Below, in pieces: positions 49,001 through 61,426 of a DNA stretch of 64,000 nt (position 1 is its first letter; every line of letters starts with the position of its first letter). The position numbers and the translations under genes were made by a program. The stretch is from Datnioides undecimradiatus (Eukaryota > Chordata > Actinopteri > Lobotiformes > Datnioididae), in contig WARS01000029.1 in NCBI GenBank assembly GCA_008933995.1, positions 7,316,332-7,380,331 on the forward strand. The letters run 5' to 3'. The notes under the pieces were generated by a model. It did no database searches. It was not told where the DNA came from and saw only the letters and a program-made list of their open reading frames with translations.

Positions 49001-50399
49001 TGTGGAGCTGCCGTTCTTCTGTCTTTTGAGAGCATGTGACCTTTAAATGTTCACAGATCTTCCACTGAAGAGACTGTACTACTGGAGTGTACTATGTAAT
49101 ACTGGTACATGTGTAGATGTGTATTTGATCAGGTTACAGTTAATACACAACCAGAAAAACACATCACGACATTTTAAAGAGTTCAGTTGACACAGTAACA
49201 TCTTCAGTAATAATGAAAGACACGTTCGATTACTCAGTCATTAGTTTTCTGTGAAGCCACTTACCTCCTGTGATGACCGCTGAGGGTCTGACCTTCAGAT
49301 CTTTCTCAACATGCTGACTGTTCAACTTCACTGGTGTTATTAACAGGTCACAATGTCTGTTGCTCAAGATGTTAACTTGGTCGTTCCTTAGTGCCGCATG
49401 AGAGCTAGTTAACCTGTGATAGTCTGCTGCACATGGTCAGTCACTGAGACGGATTTCTGGGCAACTTGGCAAGTATATATTTGGAAATATTTCCGAGATC
49501 ACCTGAACCCAGTCTGTAATATGACCTAACTTCAGAGTAAACACTCGTCAGATTTCACCAAAGTGCTAAAAACACAAGGTGTTTGGATACTTAGGGATAT
49601 GATACCATGAAACGGGGTCATATCCTTAATAAGGATAATGCTTTATCACGCTGAGTATAATTTTTGGCTGCAGCTTAAAATGTATAATAAATTATTTTCC
49701 CTCTAACAAATCGTGGAAAATGCTCATGTTTGCCCAGAGTCCAAAGTAACATCCTGAGATTACTTGTTTAGTCTGAACAGCAGCAGTAATCCCAGCAAAA
49801 CAGCTAATATTCACATTTAGGAAGCGGGAATGTTTTTTAATGATCAAATGTTTCAATTAATTATCTAACTGACTAATCAATTAAGTGTCAGCCCTAATTT
49901 CTAAACAAATACATTGTTAAATATATACGCAGCATGAGATTATAGACACATAACCAGGCACCCAAAGACATTTAAAGAACAGATGCCTCAGTATGCACAG
50001 TATGACAAAACCTGATTAACTGAAGTCATTTATCTCAGCGCATACTGCCAATGCCACACTACTGCAACAACTTTAACGTCGGATGTGCGGCATACTTTGA
50101 ATAAAACGGTTAATGATTGAGGTTAAACTGCAGCAGAGGCCTCAGTTCTCACAGTTTCCTCCGTTTGGAGCTGCATCACAGAGAACAATTTATTGATCAG
50201 CCTCTGCCAATAAATGTCCCCCCCTATGGCGCCGCTTCCTCGATAGATGGTCAATACATCATGGGCATTAGTGCCTGGCCTGCTGCTTGTCCTTTTAACC
50301 CCGCAGACTGCAATGACCATCGCGTGAACCCTACGTGAACCCTCCACTCGCGGCCATGACCCGGTCACACAGCGGTCAGTGATCAGACACACGGGGACA
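49001..50399. other. Intergenic region between convergent acsbg2 and mllt1
   Basis: About 1.4 kb, AT-rich. I see no gene, no repeat I can name and no RNA gene. Confidence 0.5.
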
Positions 50400-52221
50400 G
50401 TATTTAACAGTACTTAATGACTTTATTAATAATATGATTTCAAAATAAAAAATAACATTAAAATAACATGTTTTGTCCTTGTTAACAACTGGCATCATAT
50501 GGCCACATGGTGGCATTGTAATGCCAAGTTTTTTTGTTTTCTTTTTATTTTCAAAAATACCAAATTGTTCTGTCATCCAGTTCATTTGTTCAGCCCCTCG
50601 GTTGAAGTTTGGACCACATACATGGAACACGTTTGGGATTCCACCCTCCCCCGTTTTTACCCCCCGTTTAAAAAAAAAAAAATTAAAAAAAAATAAATCA
50701 AAAATCAAAAAAAATCAGACCTTTATAAATACAGGCAACCTTGTCCCCATGTCACAGACACATTATGACGACCACTGACACAGGAAACATCCCGTCTGCA
50801 CATGCCCCCTCCCACCCCCCCCTCCACATATTTGTAAGGAACCATTTGCTCTATATTTTTGCTTTTTCCTCATCGTCTAACAGATCCACACAGTAGATAT
50901 TCTACCTTTGCTGTATTATACACGTATTATATATAATAGTCTCAGCTAAAATAATCCACTCCCACAGACCTCCTCTCAGTTGCAAAGTGGGAGGGGCTTT
51001 AGGTTCTCCAAGTGTTTTACTCTACTCTGTGTTCTCATAAATACCACGACACAGGGCTCGGACCTGATGATGTAACAGTGACTTCGTTTTCTCTTTACTT
51101 TTGTCATAGAAATTCTGCTGTGTTCTGCATTTTGGCGTGGCAGACAGCTAAATCCTAAAATACTCTTGGGGCCTTAGCTGCTGCTACCATGGAGAAGGAG
51201 CAAGTAAGGGGCACAAATCAAATGGCGAATTCAAAACTGTTCGCTGTTGCTGTTAACGAAATGTGGCGCCAAGTTAGCGGAATTCACCCAAAAGTGGCTA
51301 ATAAGCCCCTCTACTGCCTTTTCTTTAGTTTCTGAGTATTCAATTTTAAGTTTAATGATTTGATGTTTTTCTTGGCACAAAGTCACAGTTAACCACCTAG
51401 ATGTTTTCTGACACTGTTCATCACCGATGACTCAATTTCATGCTGATCCAAGCCGCAGCAGTGCTCATGTACTTCTGCCTGTGTGGGAAAAATGAGCGTC
51501 GCCACTACTTCTGGTACCAGTGGTGCCCAAACAGCTCCGTCCCACTTTGCAACTCTATTGTTTCCTACAAAGTGTTTCTTCAGGCTCAAGTTATCACAAC
51601 ACAATAAAATTAGGCGTTTGGGTACAGATATCTATGAATGAGTAGAAAAGAAACACTCAAATCAGAACTGGACATGACACAGAAAATAAACGTTTTAGCT
51701 CAACAGTTCAGTTCCCTGAACCAGCGTGGACTCCTCCCGTCCTCGATCTGGTCCAGTTATTCCTACTGGAAGCAGAGGCTGATATCAAAGTTTAGCTCAT
51801 CCAGCAAATATTTTCCCAACACCTGCTTCTTGGTGTTCAGCTGTCATCACAATCATGACACACAAAAACATACAGGGAATGTCCCCCATAACGTTTTCTG
51901 CCTAAAATAGATTCGATAGGCATGTTTGCTTGTGAATAATAGCGACAAATCATGCCAAAATAAAGACAATTAAATAAGAAACAAACAAAAAAATGGTTGG
52001 CAAAGGAAAAGAAAAATCAATTCATATCGTATTGCATGTAAATATTGTATAAAATCCTTAAAAATACAGTTTAGGTAACTACTTAAGTACTGAAGTCATC
52101 ACAGCCAAAAGTGCAGAGGTCCATAAATAAAACATTGACTGTGGGTAGACAGAGGGGCTTCTCTCGAGCCCCCACGTAACCTCCCCTCTCGATCGCCACA
52201 ACGAGGGACTGAATGAGTGCC

Positions 52222-52247
52222 TGGTCAAAGGTCAGAGTTCATGAACT
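52222..52247 (+). promoter_or_regulatory. Nuclear-receptor half-site array (overlapping DR1 and palindrome)
   Basis: TGGTCA-A-AGGTCA-G-AGTTCA followed directly by TGAACT: three direct half sites at 1-bp spacing, then an inverted one. The DR1 arrangement is that of PPAR/RXR, HNF4 or COUP-TF sites. Confidence 0.4.
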
Positions 52248-55200
52248 AGGACTTTAAAGTTCCCACATCGACACACAGAGACGAGGACAGGAAGGATGGT
52301 TTTCAAATCTCTCCTGTCGCTGACAGACACACTCCCAGATGCACAAACGTCACTCACACAGTTTCAAAGTTCATTCTCAGTAATCACGGCCTGAAGTTCT
52401 GTTGACAGAGGCACACCTAGAGAAAATGAGGGTGGGTCCGGGCGGAGAAGGGCAGGAGGGGTTCACTGCAGGGCACGTAAGGCGGCAGGGATCCTGGTTT
52501 TTCTTTTTTGAGACGTGTTTTTGTCCATGCTCAGACAGCGTTTACGGTAAGGGCAGAGGGAGTGTGTACAAGTCGCTGAGCCAGGCAGACAACAGAGAAG
52601 GAGAGCAGAGTATTAAAGCTATTGAAGCGGCAGAATAAAAACACTGTCGGCAGGAAGAAAACAGAGGAGGAGGGGAGGGAGGCAGGAAGCTCATTGAAGG
52701 CCTGTACCACAGTGGGCTGGTGTGTCTGTGTGTGTGTGAGTGTGTGTGAAGCCTGGAGGGGGCCACAGGAACTAACACACCAGTGGCCTGAATCAAGAAG
52801 CAAGTTCACCTCGCTCTGGCTTTCTTCAGGTTTTCTAGCTCGGTGATCCTGGAGACTGGTCTCACAAAGCTGCCTCCTGGTTCTGTTAACCCACGGTTTA
52901 CCAAAGTATGTTTACGTTTAAATGGGTTTAAAAGAAGACAATCAAATGCCACGTCACGAGAAGAACAGCAGGACTATGAGATTATTCAGATAAAACTGTC
53001 TTTCTGAGGAAAGGTTGTCAGTGCAGCAGCAGAATGTAATATTCATGAGTTAAAAAGGACCTTAAAATACAAATCTAAAATCCCACTAATAGCTGTGCCG
53101 AGGCATAGTGCAGTGATACGATGCAGCAAGGAGCGAGGTTTGCTTTGTGTGTGTTCAGCTACTGCAGCATTAATTATTCATAAAGATAATATAGAAGTTA
53201 TTTAATTTCATCATCCCTACAAACAAACCGTGCTGAGTGCCTGCCCGCTTCTCTGACTCGCAGTCATGGATCGTTAATGCAAAATAGACAAGGCTGCATC
53301 ATTTAACGAATTTCAGTGCAATTAAATGATTAAGTGTCGATAACGATGGACAACTGGCCTCTGCTCAGCGCTAGGATCACTGTCACCGATCAACATTGCC
53401 GGATGCCGGTTGCACATCGCTGCCCCTCTCGGCTCTCCCCTCTCCTGCCATCTCTAATAAGGCATACAAATGTGCTTACTAGTGTAATTACTGATGCTAA
53501 TCAAACATTTTTTTAAATGTCTGATACAGTTCATAGAATAAGTCAAGTGGATCTAGTAAATGAGTTGCGTTGTGCTGATTATTAATCGTTTGCAGGTTTT
53601 GATTAAACCCTCTGAAACTGGGAGGTTAGGCTAAGCAGCTTAGCTCTCATCGTGGTATGATGGTGACAGCGATGGTAGAAATGTGTTCCGTAGTGAAGAT
53701 TTGGCAATGCTGTTTCTGCTGTGGTAGCCATCTCTTAGCACCTCTGCTACATATTCAGCAAACTCAGGACTGGATTCTTGTACGATCTTGTTGTCAATCC
53801 AGCTGCCTCACAAGCTAATGCGATTTGTCTGCAAGTCTGTTTTAACGTTTTCATCCGCAGCTGGAGCAACAGTTGGTGGCAGTAATGCTAAGCTGGTCTG
53901 CCGGCCACCGCAGAAGGAGAGAGTTATGTGATGAATTAAAGTTTGGTACGGTTGTTTTAAACCATTTCTTGAGAATATTTACAGCACAATTACAGTCTTG
54001 TGACATTAAAAGGTCTAGTGATGTAAAATGATAATGAGCCAACTTTGTGAGACCGCTCGGGTTCAAGTTGTCTGTGACTCTCCAATCTTGCTTCATGATG
54101 CAGGCCCCTGAGAAATTTAGGGAAAGCAAACACACGGAGTGTTTTGTTTAGCTTATTTTTCTGCCTACATGCCCTTCTTTGATACTCTTCTAGCGCCTGG
54201 TAACATGGGATCAAACACTCGACCTTTAGTTCGAATACTTCAGACCACTTGAAGAGGGAAACGCAGACCATATTCACCGACGACAGTCTTCACAAAATAC
54301 ACGACACAGCTGAAGCAACTGCTAACTAGAGCTAATTAATGCGAGAATCTACCACACAGTCACTGGCGATCCTCTTTAGAACACTGAACCTAATCTCAGA
54401 AAGCAAGAGCATGAACACATGACCGCCATCAGTGAAAAACAGTGGTATTCGAATTTCTAGAGGGCTTGATTAACAGAACTGTTACTGATAAAATGGCAAA
54501 AGCCCACAAAGACACTGGAGAAGGAGAAGCAGGGATGGAAGCCATTAAGACAATACTGGATATTCAGGCATTCCTATTAACACTTGTATCCCAGAAGGGG
54601 GTTATTTTATTTTGGGGGGGGGGGGTTCCCAATCTGTGTGACCATGGCTAACAGAGCGCACACCCCCCCTCACACTGCAAGTCGCAGAAAAAGGCACTAG
54701 AGTGGGGCTGTTGCTAGCCGTAGAAAAGTAAAAGCGATATACATTCATAGCTCACAGGTTATCTTAACCACAATCTGGGAATAAATACACAAAATGCACT
54801 TGTAGAAAAATAAAATGTAAAAAAGCGTGGCCCCTATTTTTTTTTCCTTATTTTTGGATTCTGGGAGACAAGTATGGCTACTTTTTCACGGCTTTTTTTT
54901 TTTATTTTTAAAACCCCCACCCAACCCTACCCACCACTTAGAAGGCAATTCAGGAGTGATCCTCCACTGCTCCGGCTGCGAGCAGTCGAGCCCTTTCATG
55001 CACGCCAATATGGGAATAAGGGAGGAGGAGGGTGCAGAGGAGGGATGGAGTGAAGGGGGTCGATTCAGCGGGAAGGGGGGGAGCTGTTGGTAGGAGGTCA
55101 AGGCTCAGCTTTCAGTGCGAGGAAATAGAGGGGAAACTCAACCAAACATATGTTTTCAAATGTTTAGACAACAAAGAAACCTCATCCAAAACACAGTCAC

Positions 55201-55785
55201 ACACAGCACAGCACACGGCTCAGTGTCTTCATGTACAGTGTTGAGTGTGAGGACCCGGGAGACAAACAATGCACACCAATCTGGGTACAACTTAACTTTA
55301 ACCCTTTGCTCCATTCACCATTCATATGCACGGTGAACATCCAGTGGTTTGTAACACACTGTAATGCAGTGGTACGCAGCTTTAATGCACAGTGTTTGCC
55401 AACACTTATAACGTCTATAAAGACATAGTCAGTTATATTAAAACAGTGTTTCAGTATACTGTCATTCACCATCTGTTTAAACTGCAAACGGCCACTGCCA
55501 GCAGTCATAGCTGTCGACGAATACACTGAAAGACACACATCTGCTTAAAAACTACATTATAGACTGTTTTAGTATTCATTCAATACTTATTGACTGGTTA
55601 AAAATGCCAAATGTGAGGGTATAAAGTTAAGTTTTACCTGGATCTGTATTTGTTTGCTGTATATGAGTGTACAGATGCGCGCGTGTGTGTGTGGGAAGGG
55701 GAGGGGAACTGGCTGTTTGTGCTCGAGCTTCACGAACAAAGAGAAGTCAGTAACCACAAAGACAACATCTCCTCTTAAACCTCAG

Positions 55786-55788
<3 letters not shown>

Positions 55789-55833
<45 letters not shown>
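55789..55833. repeat. (CA)n microsatellite
   Basis: About 22 CA units in the probable mllt1 3'UTR. Confidence 0.95.
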
Positions 55834-55834
<1 letters not shown>

Positions 55835-56073
55835 GACAGACAAACACACATGCACACAGCTGCACAGTCAACACACACACGACTCGAGAGTATGCTGGGA
55901 GAGAAATGAGCTCCAGCTGACAGCAGGGGGAAGGGAACTGGAGTGTTTTGCCGAGTAAGGAGTGTGCGTGTGAAGGAGGAGGAGACGTATTGGCTTAGCA
56001 AAGGCGGGAGCGATATGAGGGCAGGAGGGTGAAGGAGGGGGCGTGGGGTGCATTCTGCAGCTCAGCACGACTC

Positions 56074-56095
56074 AAAAAAAAAAAAAAAAAAAAAA
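56074..56095. repeat. 22-base A homopolymer
   Basis: U-run in the mllt1 3'UTR sense. Confidence 0.9.
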
Positions 56096-56364
56096 GAAAA
56101 AATAAGGAGATGTGTAGTGAAAATCCTGACTGTATTCGGAGTTCAGCTACTCCCCCACCCTCTCCTCCACCTCCTTCAGGGTCCTCCCCAGCGTCACCTG
56201 AAGGTGATGTGTCTTCATGTGTGCTTGTGTTTGTTCGTGTGTTTCTGTTTGCGTGGTAGTTGTTCGACAGTTCAGTCAGGCTCGTCCCCTTCTTAAAAAA
56301 AGAGAAGACGCGGTCGCGAGTCTACCTCCGCCGCTGCCATCCACACACCGGTTCCCACTTCCTG

Positions 56365-56493
56365 TCACGTGGCCGTCGCCTCCAGGTAGCTCTGTAGTTT
56401 GCGGACGGTGGACTCGTCCAGTGAAAAGAGGTCAAAGTCAAAGGTGGTGTTGGTCACGTTGAAGTGGCCCGTCTCCTCGATCAGGTTGACAAT
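56365..56493 (-). CDS. mllt1: mllt1 last exon: AHD end and stop
   Basis: Reads [40 protein letters not shown] and AT, TGA. It completes the ANC1 homology domain, near identical to human. Confidence 0.96.
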   Translation of the reverse strand: MVNLIEETGHFNVTNTTFDFDLFSLDESTVRKLQSYLEATAT

Positions 56494-59400
56494 CTGGAAG
56501 GGAAGAGTGAGAAGCGATCAGTTACCATCATTTAAAGTATTTCTCCTTCCAGAAAAACACAATATATTGAAATACACTCACATGAATCACTAAGTCAGAT
56601 TTTAATATCACACAGAATTCAATATAATGCCTGTTTCAACAGCACACCTGCTGAACATGTGAAAGAAAAACCAGTGGGGGAATATGGCCTTCAATTACAG
56701 CTGCTATGTAGCTGTTACCATATCACTTATCGTCGTACTTCCATCAGTGTATAACACAAACTTCTAGTAATATAACTTATTTAATCACTGTATTCAGACA
56801 AGTGATCGAATGGATGGATGGACTAACCAGTTCAAAATGACATCTCTCAACAAAGTGCAAGTGGACATTACAGTGTAATATTACTGATCTCATTATCTAC
56901 GTCAGGCAAGAGAGGATATTAAAAATCAAATGTTTAATTTGTCTTTTATATCAAATCATTTGTGGAGAAACTAAATCAACTTTAACAATGGAGTTTAAAA
57001 ACATAGTATGGCATGATGTTAATTAAAACTGGGAGCATGTCAAGTTGATGACAGAGGCATGAGCACACACTTGCTGTAGGACGTTACGCTCCCTTAAAGC
57101 CATCAGTCTGCGATGGAGGTCCACCAGTTCTTCTGTGTAGGCCTGCAGAGGACAGTGAACACGGTCAGTGTAGGTTTAGATAAGACAAGAACTGGAGTTT
57201 CTAAGCAAAGCAAAGAGCCATAGAGATTATTACTATGGTTAGAGATGGTTTGAAAAGTCAAACCATCACTGAACGTTGTGCTGATCGTAAAGCAGAGTCA
57301 CTTTTGTGGGGCTTGATAAATAAAGAGGATTTGAGTATCACCAAAAAATACTGTGGACAGCTTTAGTCTTAGATGACAGACTTGTGAATGTTTAACATTT
57401 GGGCTTTTTGTTGTAAACTACACCCTGAGGCAGACCGCTTCCAATGAATTAAAGTGTTGGGACCGAGTCCATGATACTGAACATATGTTTTGTCGTGGAG
57501 GACTGATGACTGACGTGGGATCAGTTCAGTTTAATCTCTACATGAATCACTTTGTAACAAAGAAGGAAGAAGAGATTTCTTTTCAAAGGTTCATCAACGA
57601 GAGTCTGTCAGCAAGTCTGGATTAATTCACTGGCCACTGCTTCGTCATTAATTCATTAACGTACTTGACAATGAACAACAACAAAAAAAACTGCCTGTGT
57701 GTGTGTGGGTGAGAGTTAAAGCATAAAAAGTTTGATTTACCCTTCCTACCTTGTCGTATCCCTTCTTCAACACCTTCTCCGAGCGGAATGAGGAATCTGG
57801 ACTCTTTCTGCCTGAAACCTGCAGGAAATAGATCAGAGAAGGAGCAAGAAGAGGGGAGGGAGGAGAGACATTGTTTAGAGGGATGTCTGCAAAGAGAGGA
57901 GACAGTGATGTGAGGCCATGAGAATGGAACTGATGGCAGCTAATACAGATGAAATGTAAGTGGAAGCCTGGTGCAGCGCTGAGACCCTGTGGTTTCCATG
58001 TCTGTTTGCTGAATTTCTTTAGGCTATTTTGAGCCAAGTAGGAAGCAAGACCTTCAAAACACAGCATGTACTGAAACTCAAATGAGTTGTCTCTGTCTAA
58101 ACTACGGTTTGTTCAATATTACTGTGACTCATACATGGGTTTCTGAAACACACAACATAAATGTTGTAAGTTCATCTTCCTCACAAAGACTGAACACTGA
58201 GGACGCCATAAAGAAAAACTCACAAAAACACTGTTAGGAATTATAAAGACCAGAGTCAGTAAACAGCAAATATCAGTCTGACTCAGATCGTTGGTCTACA
58301 GCAGTAAATGTTCGACTGTGGTGTTGGTGTTCATTTCTTATTCAAACTATTTTAGGGCCTGTCAATACAGCAACGAAAGCAGGCGGTGAGATGAGGTCTG
58401 TGTGACTCACTTTGTTATTGGAGGAGTTGTGTTTCTGCGGGGGCGGGGCAGGGTCTCGACTGGGGCTGTGCGAGCCGTCACTGCTGTCACTCTCGCTGTC
58501 CAAACTGAGTCTGACATGGGGACAGGGCGGGGTCAGAGGTCAATCACACACACACGCACTGACAGACAGAGCACATTGTCATACTGCTTTGCATTGTATT
58601 TGGATGCTGTGCTTCTGGGACTGAGAATTATCTTTTGTTGCTGAAATGGAGTAAATTTACATGAGCTCCTTAAGGCCACCAGCTTCAGTCGGCAAAGGGC
58701 ATGCAACAGAATGAAATTTAAAGGCAGTAAGTAGCATAAACAATATTAAAAAGAGACACTAAACTGGTGAAATAGGGGCAGAGAGTAACCATCTTACAAG
58801 TTCACTTCATAAAATACTGCGTGAGATGGGTCCAATAAAATATCAGAGGCAATCTGTGTCAGTCTGTTAGACAACTTTTCCTGAGGCATGTTAGCTTGCA
58901 TGATAAAAAACAGTTACGTTGTAGTGAAGTAGAGAAGGGGCTGAAGGAAACACACACACACAGCATCAGACTTTAATGTCCACTAAAGCTTTAGCTCCGC
59001 TGAATGTCGGCACAGGAAAATGTCAGATCTGTGTGGAGCAACAAGGAAATTGTAGCATTCCTCGGACTGATACGTGAAAAAAAAAAAAAACACCTAATGC
59101 CATGATTTCATCACGGTTTCACACCGTTTTCAGTTGTCTGAGGTTGCTCACGTTGCAGTATAGGACCACTGTTTCAACGACCAAAGATGTAAAGGGGCCT
59201 TTAGGGAGACTCACCGAGAATCGCGGTTGGGGGGATTGGTCTTAATGGGGCTCTCCTCCTCTGAGCTGCTGTCGTCATCATCTGACTCTTCTGACTGGAT
59301 CTCCTCCACCATGGATCGAAGGGGGCCTGGGAGACCAGGACAGAGTCATGCAACCTACAATACTGTCGAGCTCAGCCCTGTTACTCCAGACAACTTTGAA

Positions 59401-61395
59401 CAGGCTCTAAGTTACATTGTTGTCCAACCCGAACCATTACAGCTGTGATGAAACAAGGTGGACGGACTCTACCTTGTCCTTGTTTCTGTCCAGGCTCAAA
59501 GTCCGAATCTGAACTGGAGTCTGAGCTCGAACTGGAGTTGGAAGGACTTGAAGGGGCCGACTGCTGTGGAAGACAAAATGAGAGGAATGGAGGTTGCCTA
59601 ATTAACGGTTCTCACTGGGGAGGACACTGATTTTTTTTGGTTTGGGACTGTTGATCAAACCAAATAAGAAATCTTAAAATGTTGCATGAGGCTGTAGGAA
59701 GTTGTAGCAGGCCTCTGTTGTGAGACATTAAAACCAAATGAAAAGAATAGTAATAATCATCATTTGCATCATGACGTCAACATTTTTCAATAGCAGAACA
59801 TTTTTAAATTGGTTTTAGAAAGCATATTTTTTTACTTCACAGAAAGTGAAGGATTTAGCCTCTTTTCACATTCAAGCTCCTGCGGCGCTGACGTACCTCC
59901 GACTTTGACGACGCTTCATCCTCTGAATTCGACTCTTCTGACTCTGGAATTTTCTTGGGCTCCTTCGGCTCCTGTGCGTCATTTTTACCTTTGGCCCAGC
60001 GACCTTTTTCCTTTGGAGGTTTCTTCTCTGCGTAGGGCTGGCTGGCTGTGGACGAAGAGGAGACACGAGGGGAAGTTCCTGTGAAAGCCCCACTAGTCGG
60101 CCCCTTTATGCCCTCGGAGCTGCCCTTCTTCGGCTTCTTAGCGCTGGGTTTGGGAGACTCAACAGTGGAAGGTCGTTTCCCTGGGGCTTTGGACTCCGCC
60201 GGCCCTCCCCCACCTCCTCCCCCACCACCCCCTCCGCTCCCAGCCCCCCCTCCTTTAGGGGACATGCCCTCCATCTTTGACTCCTTCAGGGTGAGTTTAG
60301 GCTCCTTGAATGCAGCCTTGGGCAGGACCTTAACTTCATCTTTCACTTTGATCTCTGACGTTTTTTTTGAGGACGAGGACGAGGAAGAGGAAGGATCACG
60401 TCCGCTCTTGCTGCTTCCATCTCTTTCGTTGTCTCCTTTTGATGTGGCTTTGCTCTCAGAGTCTTTTCTGGGCCGTTCACGATGCTCCTTGGTCAGCTTG
60501 TGTGGTTTGGGCCCTTTACTGCTGCCACCACTTCCTTCTTTGCTGGGTTCCTGGAGAGAGAAAACAGCACTGTCACTGACAATGTTGAAAGCCTTTAGCT
60601 AAGGGCCTCGTACAAAGACCATGTCATGGTCTGGCCAGTCTAATATATAGTGTTGTGATACTGATTGGTGACAGTCTAAACGACGTTGTTAACAGAAAAG
60701 AAATACGCCAAAAGAAGCTGAGGCTGAGTCTGTTCAGCTGGTGCTTTGAACTGACCAGTTTATCAGCATGCAACCGTGCTCACAACAACGCTAACATGCT
60801 TACGTTTTGCAGGTTTCATGTTGTAATGTTCATCTTCTTAGTTTAGATTGTTAGCATGCTAAAATGAGCTAATTAGCGCTAAACATTGGTCATAGGTCAA
60901 ATACTGGGTAGATTTGTTATTAAAATTCATCCTCTGAATAACACGAATGTGTGTGCCAAATTCTTGCTAAACCATGTGATCAACACATCTCATTCACAAT
61001 CCATTAATTAGTCATTAATGAGTGTCAAAAAAAAAAAAAGAGATCCAGGGCCATGGACTACACTGGTTTTATCACTGGAGATACATTTGATCAGACTCTT
61101 AACTTTACAGGCAGTAACTGAGTGACTTTAAACTTCACACTGTGTGCAGTGCACAAATTAGGCTTAAAGTAAAGGTGGCGTGTGTCCAACACTATCACAT
61201 GCGTGACTTTTAACAGAGCTCCTTGACCCAAAGATACAGGTAGAGGATGGTATTTCCACACTGTTAATCCACTTATCGCCAAGCAGTTGTAGATCTTTTC
61301 GAACACTATTAAATTTGATGCATATATAAGAGCCTTTATTGTATTCAGTCTCTGTGAAAAAAGGGGAATGAGGAAGAGTACAGTGTGGCTTTGAG

Positions 61396-61426
<31 letters not shown>

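Larger units (their letters stand above)
50400..56364 (-). other. mllt1: mllt1 3' untranslated region (extent uncertain)
   Basis: Extends from the TGA at 56365 to possible minus-strand AATAAA sites. A proximal one is at 54901-54906 and a distal one at 50422-50427, the latter followed by GTGTGTCTG. The distal end would make a 6-kb UTR. It contains (CA)n at 55789-55833 and a 22-base poly-A/T run at 56074-56095. Confidence 0.4.

Noticed and set aside
56430-56450. AGGTCAAAGTCAAAGG nuclear-receptor-like string
   Set aside because: It lies in mllt1 coding sequence for FDFDLF, so protein constraint explains it.
60048-60602. 184-codon plus-strand open frame with a proline run
   Set aside because: It is the antisense shadow of the mllt1 Gly/Ser/Lys-rich exon, whose sense frame is conserved with human ENL.
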